A DNA stretch of 64,000 nt from Alphaproteobacteria bacterium SO-S41 (GCA_019670725.1 AP024629.1:1550001-1614000), one strand, 5' to 3'; counted from the first letter of the stretch, positions 35,446 through 44,031 are shown. Numbers and translations: made by a program. Notes: a model not told the origin generated them from the letters alone.

Positions 35446-36237
35446 ATGTTCATGGCAGGCAATCCGCCGACTCTTCGAAACGGCAGCATGGGGCCTTATG
35501 TCCAGCTGCTGCAGACCGCACTTAACGTCGTTCCTTCCGCCTACACCTATCTCTCCCTCGACGGCATTTTCGGCCCGCTGACCGATAAGCGGGTGCGCGA
35601 GTTCCAAGCCTGGACCGAGCTCGTCATCGACGGCGTCGTCGGCCCAAATACGTGGGGCATGCTGGAATCGCTCGCCGGTGCGCTCGACGAGATCCAGCGA
35701 ACCGCGCGGCTGCGACAGGAAATCGTCAACAAAGCGCTCGATGAATACCGGCTGTACGGGCAGGGTATTCACGCCAAGAAGGCGGGCGAGGCCGATCCGA
35801 ACTCCCAACGGCCGTTCCGGGCGGGCCACGAGCGGCTATGGACCTATTTCCAGATTGCCGCGCCGAACACGTTCAACGAAGAGCCGGTCACGCATCTCCA
35901 CAAGGCCGGCAAGTTGGAACCCTGTGCCCATTGGTGCGGAATTTTCGCGCTGTTCTGCCACATCCAGGCGAAGGTCCCCGATCTCGGGCGGTGGAAGATC
36001 GGCAGCGGCATTTCCTCGGTGCGCGGCTTTCGCGGGACAACGACCCCGACCACGGGCGATGTCGGGTTCGCCAATAACGGCTTCGAGCACCATGTGGTGA
36101 TCGAACGCTCCTATCTCGCGCCGGACGGCTCGATGCTGTTCGACACGATCGAGGGCAATAGCGGCGCCGATAGCTGCATCACCCACAACTACAAACAGCC
36201 CGAATCGCGCTTCGCGACGTATTTCACCGCGTTTTGA
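35446..36237 (+). CDS. Peptidoglycan-binding protein with C-terminal cysteine-hydrolase (CHAP-like) domain
   Basis: A 263-residue protein. Residues ~8-73 form a PG_binding_1 domain (GPYVQLLQTALN, LDGIFGPLTDKRVREFQ, IDGVVGPNTWGML). A helical linker follows (to ~105). The C-terminal part has CAHWCGIFALF with predicted nucleophile Cys164, then GDVGFAN, HHVVIE with His215/216, and IEGNSG with an acid at 236. This order and spacing resemble CHAP or NlpC-like amidases and peptidases. There is no signal peptide. It shares its N-terminal design with the protein at 39386, 3 kb downstream. A cell-wall hydrolase, or a delivered toxin-like enzyme, is possible. Confidence 0.8.
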   Translation: MFMAGNPPTLRNGSMGPYVQLLQTALNVVPSAYTYLSLDGIFGPLTDKRVREFQAWTELVIDGVVGPNTWGMLESLAGALDEIQRTARLRQEIVNKALDEYRLYGQGIHAKKAGEADPNSQRPFRAGHERLWTYFQIAAPNTFNEEPVTHLHKAGKLEPCAHWCGIFALFCHIQAKVPDLGRWKIGSGISSVRGFRGTTTPTTGDVGFANNGFEHHVVIERSYLAPDGSMLFDTIEGNSGADSCITHNYKQPESRFATYFTAF

Positions 36238-36243
36238 CGCCGC

Positions 36244-38112
36244 CTAGGAGGCGATGAAGCCGCCGATCTGGCGGTTCCAGAGTCCCGCATAGGCGCCGCC
36301 CTTGGCGAGCAGTTCCAGATGGCTGCCGTCCTCGATGATCTGGCCATCCTCCAGCAGGATGATGCGGTCCATCCCGGCGATGGTGGAGAGGCGGTGGGCG
36401 ATGGCGATGACGGTGCGGCCCTCCATGAGGCTGAGCAGCGCCTCCTGGATGAGGTGTTCGCTCTCGCTGTCGAGCGAGGAGGTCGCCTCGTCGAGGACCA
36501 GGATCTTCGCATCCTTCACCAGCGCGCGGGCGATGGCGACGCGCTGGCGCTCGCCGCCGGAGAGTTTCAGCCCCTGTTCGCCGACGATCGTGTCGTAGCC
36601 CTCGTCGCGCTGGGTGATGAAATCGTGCGCGAAGGCCTGCTTGGCGCTGGTCTCGACAGTCTGCTGGGACGCGCCGGGATTGGCGTAGCGGATGTTCTCG
36701 CGGATCGGGCGGTGGAAGACGCCCGGCATCTGCTGCACCTCGGCGACGGCGAGGTTCAGCGAATCCCAGGTGACGCGCGAGATGTCCTGGCCGTCGATCT
36801 CGACCGTGCCGTTTTGCGGCTCGAACTGGCGGCGCAGCAGCTTGATCAGCGTCGACTTGCCCGCGCCTGATTTGCCGACGAGGCCGACCTTCTGGCCCGG
36901 GCGGATGACGAGATCGAGATCGCGGAAGACCGGGTGTCCGTCACCATGCGCGAAGGTGATGTGGCGGAAGGCGATCTCGCCGCGCGTGACCTCAAGCGGC
37001 TTGGCGTCCGGGGCATCGACAATCTCGTGTTCCTTCGTGACGAGAGCGAGGGCCTCGTCAAGCGTGCCGAGCTGCTCGAAGAAATCGAGCATGCGGAACG
37101 AGAGGTCCTGCACCGAGCGCGCGATCATGTTGCCGAGGAAGAAGATCATGGTGAAGGCGCCGAGCGTGATCGTGCCCTCGACCGTGCCGGTGACCGCCAT
37201 CCAGATGAGCGCGAGCTGAAGACCCAGCATGGCGGTTGCCATGAAGAGCTTCATCCAGGTGAGGAAGCGGCGCAGGCGCCGCGAGGCGTTCATCTCGTCG
37301 GCGAGGAAGCGCGAGAGATATTTGCGCTCGAAGGCCGATTTCGCGAAGGCACGGACGAGATCGACATTGGTGATCGCGTCGATCAGGCGGCCGGTCGAGG
37401 TCGAGACCTCTTCCGAGAAGGCCTTGGAGAGCTGCACCGAACGGCGCGCCAGGCGCTGAACGACCAGGAGGTAGACGAAGGTCCAGCCGACCAGCACCGC
37501 GGCGTAGAAGGGCGACTGGAAGGCGAGGAGGATGGTGCCGGAGATCATCAGCACGATGATGCGCGTGATGTCGAAGGTGCAGAGATAGAGGAGGCCGGTC
37601 GTGGCTTGACCCGCCTGTTTGATCTTCTGACCGAGCTTGCCGGCGAAATTCTCCTGGAAGTAGCGTGAGGAGTGCCCGAGCAGCCAGGCGAAGAGATATT
37701 TCTGGGCAAGGGCGCGCAGGCGCGGGCTCATCGAGCGGTCGACGACGTCGTGCAGACGGTAGAAGAGCGAGGGCAGGAGCCAGAGCAGGCCCAGCGCCGC
37801 GAACCAGGAGAGAATCAAAGCGTAGTCATGCGGCGGGCCGGCATTGACTGTCGCTGTCACGGCATTGACGAGACGCCCCAGCGCGAAGGGGCCGAGCGAT
37901 TCCAGCACGGTCGCGATCGCGCCGATGACGATCAGCGTGGCGACCTGGCGGCGATAATGCCGCTTCACGAGAAAGGCGATGAAGCCGAAAGGCGTAACCG
38001 GCGGGCGGACGCCCGACTCGGCCTCGGCCAATTGTTCGATATCGTCCAGCGGCGGCTGGTTTGCCGCCGGCTCGGACGGCGTCGCAGGGCGACCGTTTCC
38101 AAGCACGTTCAT
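36244..38112 (-). CDS. ABC transporter with fused permease and ATPase (MsbA/exporter type)
   Basis: A 622-residue half-transporter. The first ~330 residues carry about six transmembrane helices (VATLIVIGAIATVLESLGPFA onward). The C-terminal ATPase has Walker A VGKSGAGKST, the signature LSGGERQRVAIARAL, Walker B ILVLDEATSSLDSE and a switch histidine in IAHRLSTI. It works as a homodimer exporting a lipid, peptide or glycan-linked molecule. The long N-terminal cytoplasmic segment (~45 residues, Pro-rich) is unusual. It lies on the same strand as rpsU but beyond its terminator. It is not a partner for the ABC-2 permease at 17.7 kb, which needs a separate ATPase. Confidence 0.93.
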   Translation of the reverse strand: MNVLGNGRPATPSEPAANQPPLDDIEQLAEAESGVRPPVTPFGFIAFLVKRHYRRQVATLIVIGAIATVLESLGPFALGRLVNAVTATVNAGPPHDYALILSWFAALGLLWLLPSLFYRLHDVVDRSMSPRLRALAQKYLFAWLLGHSSRYFQENFAGKLGQKIKQAGQATTGLLYLCTFDITRIIVLMISGTILLAFQSPFYAAVLVGWTFVYLLVVQRLARRSVQLSKAFSEEVSTSTGRLIDAITNVDLVRAFAKSAFERKYLSRFLADEMNASRRLRRFLTWMKLFMATAMLGLQLALIWMAVTGTVEGTITLGAFTMIFFLGNMIARSVQDLSFRMLDFFEQLGTLDEALALVTKEHEIVDAPDAKPLEVTRGEIAFRHITFAHGDGHPVFRDLDLVIRPGQKVGLVGKSGAGKSTLIKLLRRQFEPQNGTVEIDGQDISRVTWDSLNLAVAEVQQMPGVFHRPIRENIRYANPGASQQTVETSAKQAFAHDFITQRDEGYDTIVGEQGLKLSGGERQRVAIARALVKDAKILVLDEATSSLDSESEHLIQEALLSLMEGRTVIAIAHRLSTIAGMDRIILLEDGQIIEDGSHLELLAKGGAYAGLWNRQIGGFIAS

Positions 38113-38197
38113 GGTGGCGTCTTTCTTATTTTAGGCGCGGGAACTTAGGCCGAATTTGCGATTCGTCCAGTGCCGAACGCCGCCTGGTCGCGCAAAA

Positions 38198-38226
38198 GCA
38201 AAAAGCCGCGGGTCGCCCCGCGGCTT
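38198..38226 (-). terminator. Rho-independent terminator after rpsU
   Basis: A perfect 10-bp stem, AAGCCGCGGG (38203-38212) with CCCGCGGCTT (38217-38226) and a TCGC loop, is followed on the minus strand by TTTTTGCTTTTG. It lies 25 nt beyond the rpsU stop and separates it from the ABC exporter gene. Confidence 0.93.
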
Positions 38227-38250
38227 CATCAGATGGCCGATAGGCCGATC

Positions 38251-38481
38251 CTACTTCTTGACGGCCGGGGCGCCGGGCAGCAGGCCCTCGCGCTGCAGGC
38301 GCTTGCGCTGAAGCTTGCGGGCGCGGCGGATCGACTCCGCCTTCTCGCGGGCCTTCTTGACGCTGGGCTTTTCGTAGTGGTTCCGCAGCTTCATCTCGCG
38401 GAACAGGCCTTCGCGCTGCATCTTCTTCTTCAGCGCCTTCAGGGCCTGATCAACGTTATTGTCGCGGACAATGATCTGCAC
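38251..38481 (-). CDS. rpsU: 30S ribosomal protein S21
   Basis: A 76-residue basic protein beginning [20 protein letters not shown], then LKLRN-type [27 protein letters not shown], the S21 signature. The start is GTG at 38481, with AGAAGG upstream; the frame is open further upstream but the extra residues are not S21. The C-terminal tail [10 protein letters not shown] is lineage-specific. It is followed by a strong terminator. Confidence 0.95.
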   Translation of the reverse strand: MQIIVRDNNVDQALKALKKKMQREGLFREMKLRNHYEKPSVKKAREKAESIRRARKLQRKRLQREGLLPGAPAVKK

Positions 38482-38606
38482 GGACGACCTTCTCGAAAGT
38501 CTAAAGAATTCGGGGCGGTGGGTACTCGGACCCTCCGGGGAGGCGGCGAAATAGCAAAAGGTGGGGGGGATGTCCACCCAGAAGGGCCGGGTGCCCCAGA
38601 AAATCA

Positions 38607-38655
38607 AAGCCCTCGTCGCCAGCGGAGCGCGCACGCTCCGGTGGCCCGAGGGCTT
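38607..38655 (-). terminator. Long imperfect hairpin downstream of the DUF465 gene, probable terminator
   Basis: AAGCCCTCG (38607-38615) pairs with CGAGGGCTT (38647-38655), enclosing GCCA/TGGC and a 7-bp CGGAGCG/CGCTCCG stem with a 4-nt loop. On the minus strand the stem is followed by TGATTTTCT, a weak T-run. A second small hairpin, CGCCC-TAATT-GGGCG (38661-38675), lies beside it. Together they occupy most of the 209-nt gap between the DUF465 gene and rpsU, where I see no gene. A small RNA or a repeat element is an alternative. Confidence 0.55.
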
Positions 38656-38690
38656 CGTGACGCCCTAATTGGGCGCGCGAGGCGGTAAAC

Positions 38691-38867
38691 CTAGTGAGTC
38701 GTCTCGAAACGGAGCCGTTCCAGCTCCTCCTTGATGCGCAGCTTCTGGCGCTTCATCGCCACGATCTTGAGCTCGTCGTGACCGGGATGGGCCAGTTCGT
38801 CGGCGATCGTCTCTTCGAGGCGGCGGTGTTTCTCCGACAGCTGGTGGATGTGCGACTCAAGCCCCAT
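38691..38867 (-). CDS. DUF465 (YdcH-type) small coiled-coil protein
   Basis: A 58-residue, highly charged helical protein: GLESHIHQLSEKHRRLEETIADE, then MKRQKLRIKEELERL, the pattern of the DUF465/YdcH family of small proteins, whose function is unknown. The ATG at 38867 fits the family start; the frame extends 15 residues upstream but without family similarity. A purine-rich stretch (GGAGAAGGAGA) precedes it. A second family member lies divergently at 39074. Confidence 0.88.
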   Translation of the reverse strand: MGLESHIHQLSEKHRRLEETIADELAHPGHDELKIVAMKRQKLRIKEELERLRFETTH

Positions 38868-39073
38868 GGGACCTGTCTCCTTCTCCTGCTTCTGGATGGA
38901 GAATTCCAACACGGTTTTACCGTTCTGTCACGGGGCGTGAGCGCTGATTTATTCGATTTAATGCGTGCTGCGCCGCACAACCGCCGTGTGCGCTTAACAG
39001 AAGGAAAACGAGACAGGGTTTTCCTGTGCAGCTAAGGTTGGGTTTGAGGGATTGGGGTGGGACCGACATCGGC

Positions 39074-39298
39074 ATGAGCGAATTCGGGCCGGGTGCAAAC
39101 GACGAGGACAGGGTTATTCAGGCGCGGCTTGGCCTGCTGCGGCAGGAGCATCGCGACCTCGATAGCGCCATCACCGCCCTCACCGATTCGCAGGCGCGCG
39201 ACCAGTTGCTGCTGGCGCGGCTGAAGAAGAAGAAGCTGGCCCTCAAGGACCAGATCCTGCAGCTCGAAAACCAATTGATCCCCGACATCATCGCCTGA
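39074..39298 (+). CDS. Second DUF465 (YdcH-type) small coiled-coil protein
   Basis: A 74-residue helical protein with RLGLLRQEHRDLDSAITALTDS followed by LLLARLKKKKLALKDQILQLE and ending QLIPDIIA, which is the DUF465 layout with a typical C-terminal tail. The ATG at 39074 is preferred; a GTG at 39026 lacks a ribosome site. It is divergent from the other DUF465 gene, sharing a ~200-nt regulatory gap. That gap contains an AT-rich stretch around 38940-39000 likely to hold promoters for both. Confidence 0.85.
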   Translation: MSEFGPGANDEDRVIQARLGLLRQEHRDLDSAITALTDSQARDQLLLARLKKKKLALKDQILQLENQLIPDIIA

Positions 39299-39385
39299 CG
39301 CGGCGATGCGCCGCGTCGCCGGGCGGCATTCGCGCGGCTATGGATTTGGACGCGGGGGGCGGACCTTCGAACTGGAGCCGCCGAT

Positions 39386-40159
39386 ATGACACTTCTCTGG
39401 AAGGGCGACGTTCTGCCCACCGTCTCGACGGCGCAGATCCTGCTGCGGCGTCACCGGCCCCAAACCGTGATCACAACCGACGGCATTTTCGGACCGAAGA
39501 CCGGCAAGGCGGTCTGGAATTTCCAGAACCACCACGTCCTGAAAAAGGACGAGATCATCGGGCCGAAGACCTGGCACAAACTGGAGGATGTCAGCCGTTT
39601 CCGCACCGTCGACGTGGTGGACGGGACCGATCCCTCGCTGGTGCAGCTGGAGGCGGCCGACCTGCGCAAGGACGGCTATGACCCGATCGTGCTGTTCGGC
39701 ATGTCGAACGGTTTGGAGGTCGCGATGAACCAGATCGCAGCGCGCGGCGGCAATCGCGAGACGATGCTGCTGCGCTTCCACGGGCACGGGAATAACGGGC
39801 TACAGAACGTCACGGGCGGCGAGATCAACGGCGCGCCGCATCTTGCCGCGATCTCGCTGTCCAATTTCGCGCAGATCGAGCACCTGCTGGTGCGCATCAA
39901 GGGCATTTTCGTTGAATTCGGCGCGGTTCAGTTGCTCGGCTGCGATGTCGGCGGCGGCAAGGGCTCAGCGCTGGTCGAGAAGCTCACCAATACCTGGGGC
40001 GTGCCGGTGACGGCGGGCATTCACACGCAGTTCGGCGGCGGCGACAAGACGTTCCGCTTCGAGGGCGCGGTGGTCACGAAGGTGCCCGGCGGCGGCACGC
40101 TGAAATCGTGGTCGTCGGCCATGGAGCTGAAGCACGGCATGGTGTCGGTCGACAGCTAG
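39386..40159 (+). CDS. Peptidoglycan-binding protein with clan CD-like (caspase/DUF4347-like) C-terminal domain
   Basis: A 257-residue protein. Residues ~8-67 form a PG_binding_1 domain (TDGIFGPKTGKAVWNFQ, IIGPKTWHKLEDV). The rest resembles caspase-fold domains of the DUF4347 type: a strand leading to FHGHGNNG with predicted catalytic His132/134, a later strand VQLLGCDVGGGKGS with predicted nucleophile Cys186, and WGVPVTAGIHTQFGGG, which recalls the family's G-x-x-V-x-A segment. There is no signal peptide. The frame is plausible throughout and preceded by GGAG. Its N-terminal half is organised like the 35446 protein. Proteolytic activity is inferred from motifs alone. Confidence 0.75.
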   Translation: MTLLWKGDVLPTVSTAQILLRRHRPQTVITTDGIFGPKTGKAVWNFQNHHVLKKDEIIGPKTWHKLEDVSRFRTVDVVDGTDPSLVQLEAADLRKDGYDPIVLFGMSNGLEVAMNQIAARGGNRETMLLRFHGHGNNGLQNVTGGEINGAPHLAAISLSNFAQIEHLLVRIKGIFVEFGAVQLLGCDVGGGKGSALVEKLTNTWGVPVTAGIHTQFGGGDKTFRFEGAVVTKVPGGGTLKSWSSAMELKHGMVSVDS

Positions 40160-40893
40160 CGGCCGTTCGCGGCGCGGGTCCTAGTCTTGCGCTCGTACAT
40201 CGCGCGGTCGGCGCGGGCCATCGCCTCGGCCGGGTTCTCGCCGGCACGGAATTCATAGGCGCCGGTCGTGTAGGAGAGCGGGATCGCCTTGCCCTCCCAG
40301 ACCAGCGGGCAGGCCTTGATGATCTCGGCCATCATCTCGGCCTTCTTCTCGGCGTCGGCCTGGTTCGCCTTGGCGAGAATGATGCCGAACTCGTCGCCGC
40401 CCAGGCGCCCGATGAGGTCGGAGTCGCGAATGTGGCCCTGCAGGACCTCGCAGACCTGGAGCAGCGCCGCGTCGCCGGCCGCGTGGCCGTACTGGTCGTT
40501 GATGTCCTTGAAGTTGTCGAGGTCGATATAGACGAGGCTGGCGGGCAGGCCGTAGCGCTCGACGAAGGAGAGGATGCGCGACATCTCGCGCACAAAGGCG
40601 CGGCGGTTGAGGCAGGGGACGAGGACGTCCTGGTCGACCTCCCATTCCATCTGGTTGAGGCGCTTGCGCTGATTCTGGAGTTCCTGGCGGAGGTGATCGA
40701 CCTCGCCCATCAGCTTCATGATGGCGTCGCGCACGCGCGGCGTGAACTCGCCGCTGGGAATGCCGAGGACATTCTGGACGTCGGCGATGGTGCGTACATT
40801 GGCGAGCGCACCGGTTCCCTGGGTTCCCGACGACGACCGCGTCGACGCAGAGCCGACGACACCACCGGCTTTAGTCGTGCCTGAAACCCGCAT
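40156..40893 (-). CDS. GGDEF diguanylate cyclase with intact I-site
   Basis: A 245-residue soluble protein that should make cyclic di-GMP. The GGDEF domain has DLDNFKDINDQYGHAAGD (substrate and metal binding) and the intact active motif RLGGDEFG. The inhibitory site RDSD lies exactly five residues before it, so product feedback is expected. The N-terminal ~75 residues are low-complexity then helical (coiled coil from MKLMGEVDHLRQELQNQRKRL), which may promote dimers. The ATG at 40893 is used. It ends 4 nt inside the preceding gene and is divergent from purE. The double PilZ protein in this window is a potential receiver. Confidence 0.93.
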   Translation of the reverse strand: MRVSGTTKAGGVVGSASTRSSSGTQGTGALANVRTIADVQNVLGIPSGEFTPRVRDAIMKLMGEVDHLRQELQNQRKRLNQMEWEVDQDVLVPCLNRRAFVREMSRILSFVERYGLPASLVYIDLDNFKDINDQYGHAAGDAALLQVCEVLQGHIRDSDLIGRLGGDEFGIILAKANQADAEKKAEMMAEIIKACPLVWEGKAIPLSYTTGAYEFRAGENPAEAMARADRAMYERKTRTRAANGR

Positions 40894-41033
40894 GGGTGGA
40901 AAAGCTCTCTGACGCTGAAGGCGGCAGAATGTGCCGGGAGTCGAAACCAAACCGTTAACGAGGCTCTTGCGCTGCGGTTGCGCGGGCGCGGCGTTCCCTT
41001 CTATATCGCCGCCTACCCGGGGAAGATGGACCC

Positions 41034-41582
41034 ATGGCTGCCGCGTCTAAGCGTTTGAAGACTCGCTCGAAACTGCCGGCGCCGCCGCTGGTCGGGGTCA
41101 TCATGGGAAGCCAGTCGGACTGGTCCGTCATGAAGCATGCCGCGGACACGCTGGCCTCGCTGGGCGTGCCCTATGAGGCGCAGATCGTTTCCGCCCATCG
41201 CACGCCCGAGCGCATGTACGCCTATGCCGACAGCGCGCAGGAGCGCGGGCTGAAGGTGATTCTAGCCTGCGCCGGCGGCGCGGCCGCTCTGCCGGGCATG
41301 GTCGCCTCGATGACGCCGCTGCCGGTGCTGGGCGTGCCCGCCGCGGCGACGGGGCTGCAGGGTTTCGACAGCCTGATGTCGATCGTGCAGATGCCGGCGG
41401 GCATTCCGGTCGGTACGCTGGCGATCGGCCGGGCGGGCGCGGTGAATGCGGCGCTGCTGGCGACCGCGATCCTCGGCCTGTCCGATGCCAAATTGATGAA
41501 GCGGCTGGAGGAACACCGTAAGCGCCAGACGGCCGCCGTGCCGCTGGAGCCCAAGGACGAGGCAGCGAGCCATGGCGGATGA
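41034..41582 (+). CDS. purE: 5-(carboxyamino)imidazole ribonucleotide mutase
   Basis: Converts N5-CAIR to CAIR in purine biosynthesis. The 182-residue protein has [40 protein letters not shown] and IPVGTLAIG, all PurE hallmarks. It has an N-terminal basic extension of ~20 residues. It overlaps purK by 11 nt, the usual PurE-PurK coupling. Confidence 0.96.
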   Translation: MAAASKRLKTRSKLPAPPLVGVIMGSQSDWSVMKHAADTLASLGVPYEAQIVSAHRTPERMYAYADSAQERGLKVILACAGGAAALPGMVASMTPLPVLGVPAAATGLQGFDSLMSIVQMPAGIPVGTLAIGRAGAVNAALLATAILGLSDAKLMKRLEEHRKRQTAAVPLEPKDEAASHGG

Positions 41583-42669
41583 CACACCGGTTCCCCTGAC
41601 CCCGGGATCGACCATCGGGATTCTCGGCGGCGGCCAGTTGGGCCGCATGCTCGCCACCGCCGCGGCGGAGCTCGGGTTCCGCATCCATGTCTTCGTGCCC
41701 GACGCGACCTCGCCGGCCTCGGAAGTCGCGGCGGCGCATACGCGCGCGGACTACACCGATGTCGAGGCGTTGAAGACGTTCGCGGCGGCGGTCGATGTCA
41801 TCACCTATGAGTTCGAGAATGTGCCGGCGGAGTGCGCCGTGCTGCTGGCCGGATTGAAGCCGGTGCGGCCGGGACCGCTGGCGCTGGATGTCGCGCAGGA
41901 CCGGGTGCGCGAGAAGGACTTCGTGCGCTCGCTGGGCATCGGCACCGCGCCCTATGCGGCGGCGGCGACCGCCGATGAGGCGCGGGCGGCGTTCAAGGCG
42001 CTGGGCGGCAAGGCGGCGATCGTGAAGACGCGGCGCTTCGGCTATGACGGCAAGGGCCAGGTGCGCGTCACTAGCGCTGATGCGGCGGCGGAAGCGGTGA
42101 CGCAGCTTGCCACGCCCTGCATCGTGGAAGGCGCAATCGACTTCAAGGGCGAGATCTCCATCGTCGCGGCGCGCGGCATCGACGGGCGGATCGAGGCGTT
42201 CGATCCGGTCGAGAACCACCACAAGGACGGCATCCTGCACCAGACCTTTGCGCCGTCGACGATCTCGGCCGGGCCGGGCGCGGAGGCGTGGCGCATCGCG
42301 GGGGCGATCCTGGAGGCGCTGAACTATGTCGGCGTGATCGGCGTCGAGCTGTTCGTGATGCGCGACGGCAGCCTGCTGGTGAACGAGCTGGCGCCGCGGG
42401 TGCATAATTCCGGGCACTGGACGATGGATGCCTGCAATGTCAGCCAGTTTGAGCAGCATATCCGCGCCATCGCGGGCTGGCCGCTGAAGCCGGCGGTGCG
42501 GTTCGCGGACTGCGTGATGACGAACCTGATCGGTCCCGACGTGCTGAACTGGAAGACCTATGCGGCCGAACCGCATGCGGCGATCCATCTCTACGGCAAG
42601 CGCGATGCGCGGCCGGGGCGAAAGATGGGGCACGTGAACCGGCTCTATCCGCTGAACGGGCGGCCCTGA
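41572..42669 (+). CDS. purK: 5-(carboxyamino)imidazole ribonucleotide synthase
   Basis: ATP-grasp enzyme making N5-CAIR from AIR, bicarbonate and ATP. The 365-residue protein begins with [13 protein letters not shown], followed by [36 protein letters not shown] and [16 protein letters not shown], which are specific for PurK. Translation is probably coupled to purE through an 11-nt overlap. The next gene follows by 3 nt. Confidence 0.96.
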   Translation: MADDTPVPLTPGSTIGILGGGQLGRMLATAAAELGFRIHVFVPDATSPASEVAAAHTRADYTDVEALKTFAAAVDVITYEFENVPAECAVLLAGLKPVRPGPLALDVAQDRVREKDFVRSLGIGTAPYAAAATADEARAAFKALGGKAAIVKTRRFGYDGKGQVRVTSADAAAEAVTQLATPCIVEGAIDFKGEISIVAARGIDGRIEAFDPVENHHKDGILHQTFAPSTISAGPGAEAWRIAGAILEALNYVGVIGVELFVMRDGSLLVNELAPRVHNSGHWTMDACNVSQFEQHIRAIAGWPLKPAVRFADCVMTNLIGPDVLNWKTYAAEPHAAIHLYGKRDARPGRKMGHVNRLYPLNGRP

Positions 42670-42672
42670 GCC

Positions 42673-43278
42673 ATGTACCGGCCGCCGCACTTCCGGCCGC
42701 ATGAAGAAGGCGCGGCCTATCGGGCGATCGAGACGTGGCCGCTGGCGCTGTTGGTGACGGCGGGGCTGGAGGCGACGCATCTGCCGATGTGGCGCGAGGG
42801 CGACGTGCTGACCGGGCATGTCGCCAAGCCCAATCCGCACTGGCAGCAGACGATGGACGGCGCGGCGGCGCTGGCGGTGTTCAGCGGGCCGTCGGCCTAT
42901 ATCTCGCCCGGCTTCTACGCCAGCAAGGCCGAGCATGGACGCGTGGTGCCGACCTGGAACTATGTCGCGGTGCATGTGCACGGCCACATCGCGTGGCTGC
43001 ATGACGAGGCGGAGAAGCTGCGGATCGTCCGTGCGCTGACGGATCGGTTCGAGGCGGCGGAAGCCAAGCCCTGGTCAGTGGACGATGCACCGGCGGCCTA
43101 TGTAACGGCGATGCTGAGCGGGATCGTCGGGGTCAGGCTGACTATCGAGCGGGTCGAGGCGCAGTTCAAGCTGAGCCAGAACCGGGCGGAGGACGATCGC
43201 AGCGGCGTCGAGCTGGGGCTGGATGCGCGCAGCGATGTCGGGTCGCGGGAGATTGCGCGGTTGATGCGGGGGAAGTGA
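42673..43278 (+). CDS. FMN-binding PaiB-family protein
   Basis: A 201-residue protein of the PaiB (FMN-binding negative transcriptional regulator) family. MYRPPHFRP, THLPM, GHVAKPNPHW, ISPGFYASK and VVPTWNYVAVHVHG are characteristic, with the split-barrel fold that binds FMN. PaiB regulates sporulation and protease genes in Bacillus, but proteobacterial members have no known role. It lies 3 nt after purK, so it is likely the last gene of that unit. Confidence 0.92.
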   Translation: MYRPPHFRPHEEGAAYRAIETWPLALLVTAGLEATHLPMWREGDVLTGHVAKPNPHWQQTMDGAAALAVFSGPSAYISPGFYASKAEHGRVVPTWNYVAVHVHGHIAWLHDEAEKLRIVRALTDRFEAAEAKPWSVDDAPAAYVTAMLSGIVGVRLTIERVEAQFKLSQNRAEDDRSGVELGLDARSDVGSREIARLMRGK

Positions 43279-43292
43279 GGGCGGCGCTTTAC

Positions 43293-43352
43293 GCCTTGCC
43301 CCCTCCACCGCTTCGCGGTCCCCCTCCCCCGTAAACGGGTGAGGATCAAGGC
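43293..43352. repeat. Degenerate palindromic intergenic repeat
   Basis: GCCTTG and CAAGGC flank a ~48-nt core of C-rich blocks with two short hairpins (ACCGC-TTC-GCGGT and CCCGT-AA-ACGGG). The composition, ending GGTGAGGAT, recalls the dispersed intergenic repeats found many times in alphaproteobacterial genomes. It fills most of the gap between two convergent genes. Confidence 0.55.
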
Positions 43353-43363
43353 AAGCAGCGCGT

Positions 43364-44029
43364 TCATTTTCCTTTGTTGGGGTAGCGCATCGCGCCAAGG
43401 ATCTTGAAGGGGTTGGGGAGTTTCGAGGCGAAGTCGGCGAGGCCGGCCTTGGCTTTCTCGATGCTCATGACGTTTTCGATGCGGCGGTCGAGGAAGGTCC
43501 AGGTGTCGGCGGCGTCTTCGCTCTCGTCGGCGAACCAGTAGAGCAGCGTCGTGGTCATCACGCCCTGCAGCAGGATGCGCTTGGTGTAGTAGTTGAAGTC
43601 GCTCGAGGTATCGCCGATGCCGCGCCAGATCGCGTCGGCGGTGCGAAACGAGAGCTCGCCGCCGAAGGGCGCGTTGAGCGGCAGCGCGAGATAGGCGGCG
43701 GCGCGGCGGGCGGCGATCTTGTGCGCCGTCATCTTCTCGATGCGGAGGCGGGCGCCCCTAGCAATGCGGGCGCGGATCTTCAGGTCTTTGAGGTCGGCGG
43801 CTTCCAGTTCGACGCGGACTTCGTCGTCGAGCTTTTCGCTCCAGGCGCGCAGCAGGTCCTTGGGGCCGCCGGGAAAGGCGAGGGCGGCACGCTCCGGCGC
43901 GATCTTGAGGGACTTCGCGGCTTCCTCGAGGGCGCGTGGCGTGAAGCCGTCAAAGGCGGCATTCTCGATCGCGGCGTCGAGCAGCTTGGCGCGCTCCTTG
44001 GCGAGCTTGGCTTCGTCCTTGGCGGTCAT
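43364..44029 (-). CDS. COQ9-family ubiquinone biosynthesis protein
   Basis: A 221-residue protein. The N-terminus is a TetR-like helical domain (LLDAAIENAAFDGFTPRALEEAAKSL), and the C-terminal region AIWRGIGDTSSDFNYYTKRILLQGVMTT, TLLYWFADESEDAADTW is diagnostic of COQ9, a lipid-binding protein that presents ubiquinone precursors to COQ7 in mitochondria. Bacterial COQ9 is a marker of Alphaproteobacteria. It lies 2 nt downstream of def on the same strand. Confidence 0.92.
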   Translation of the reverse strand: MTAKDEAKLAKERAKLLDAAIENAAFDGFTPRALEEAAKSLKIAPERAALAFPGGPKDLLRAWSEKLDDEVRVELEAADLKDLKIRARIARGARLRIEKMTAHKIAARRAAAYLALPLNAPFGGELSFRTADAIWRGIGDTSSDFNYYTKRILLQGVMTTTLLYWFADESEDAADTWTFLDRRIENVMSIEKAKAGLADFASKLPNPFKILGAMRYPNKGK

Positions 44030-44031
44030 GG

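Noticed and set aside
36244-38112. ABC exporter as missing ATPase for the permease at 17.7 kb
   Set aside because: It already has its own membrane domain and works as a homodimer; ABC-2 permeases use a separate ATPase.
35446-40159. Prophage lysis region
   Set aside because: The two wall-binding hydrolases are separated by housekeeping genes (rpsU, ABC exporter), with no holin, portal, capsid or integrase.
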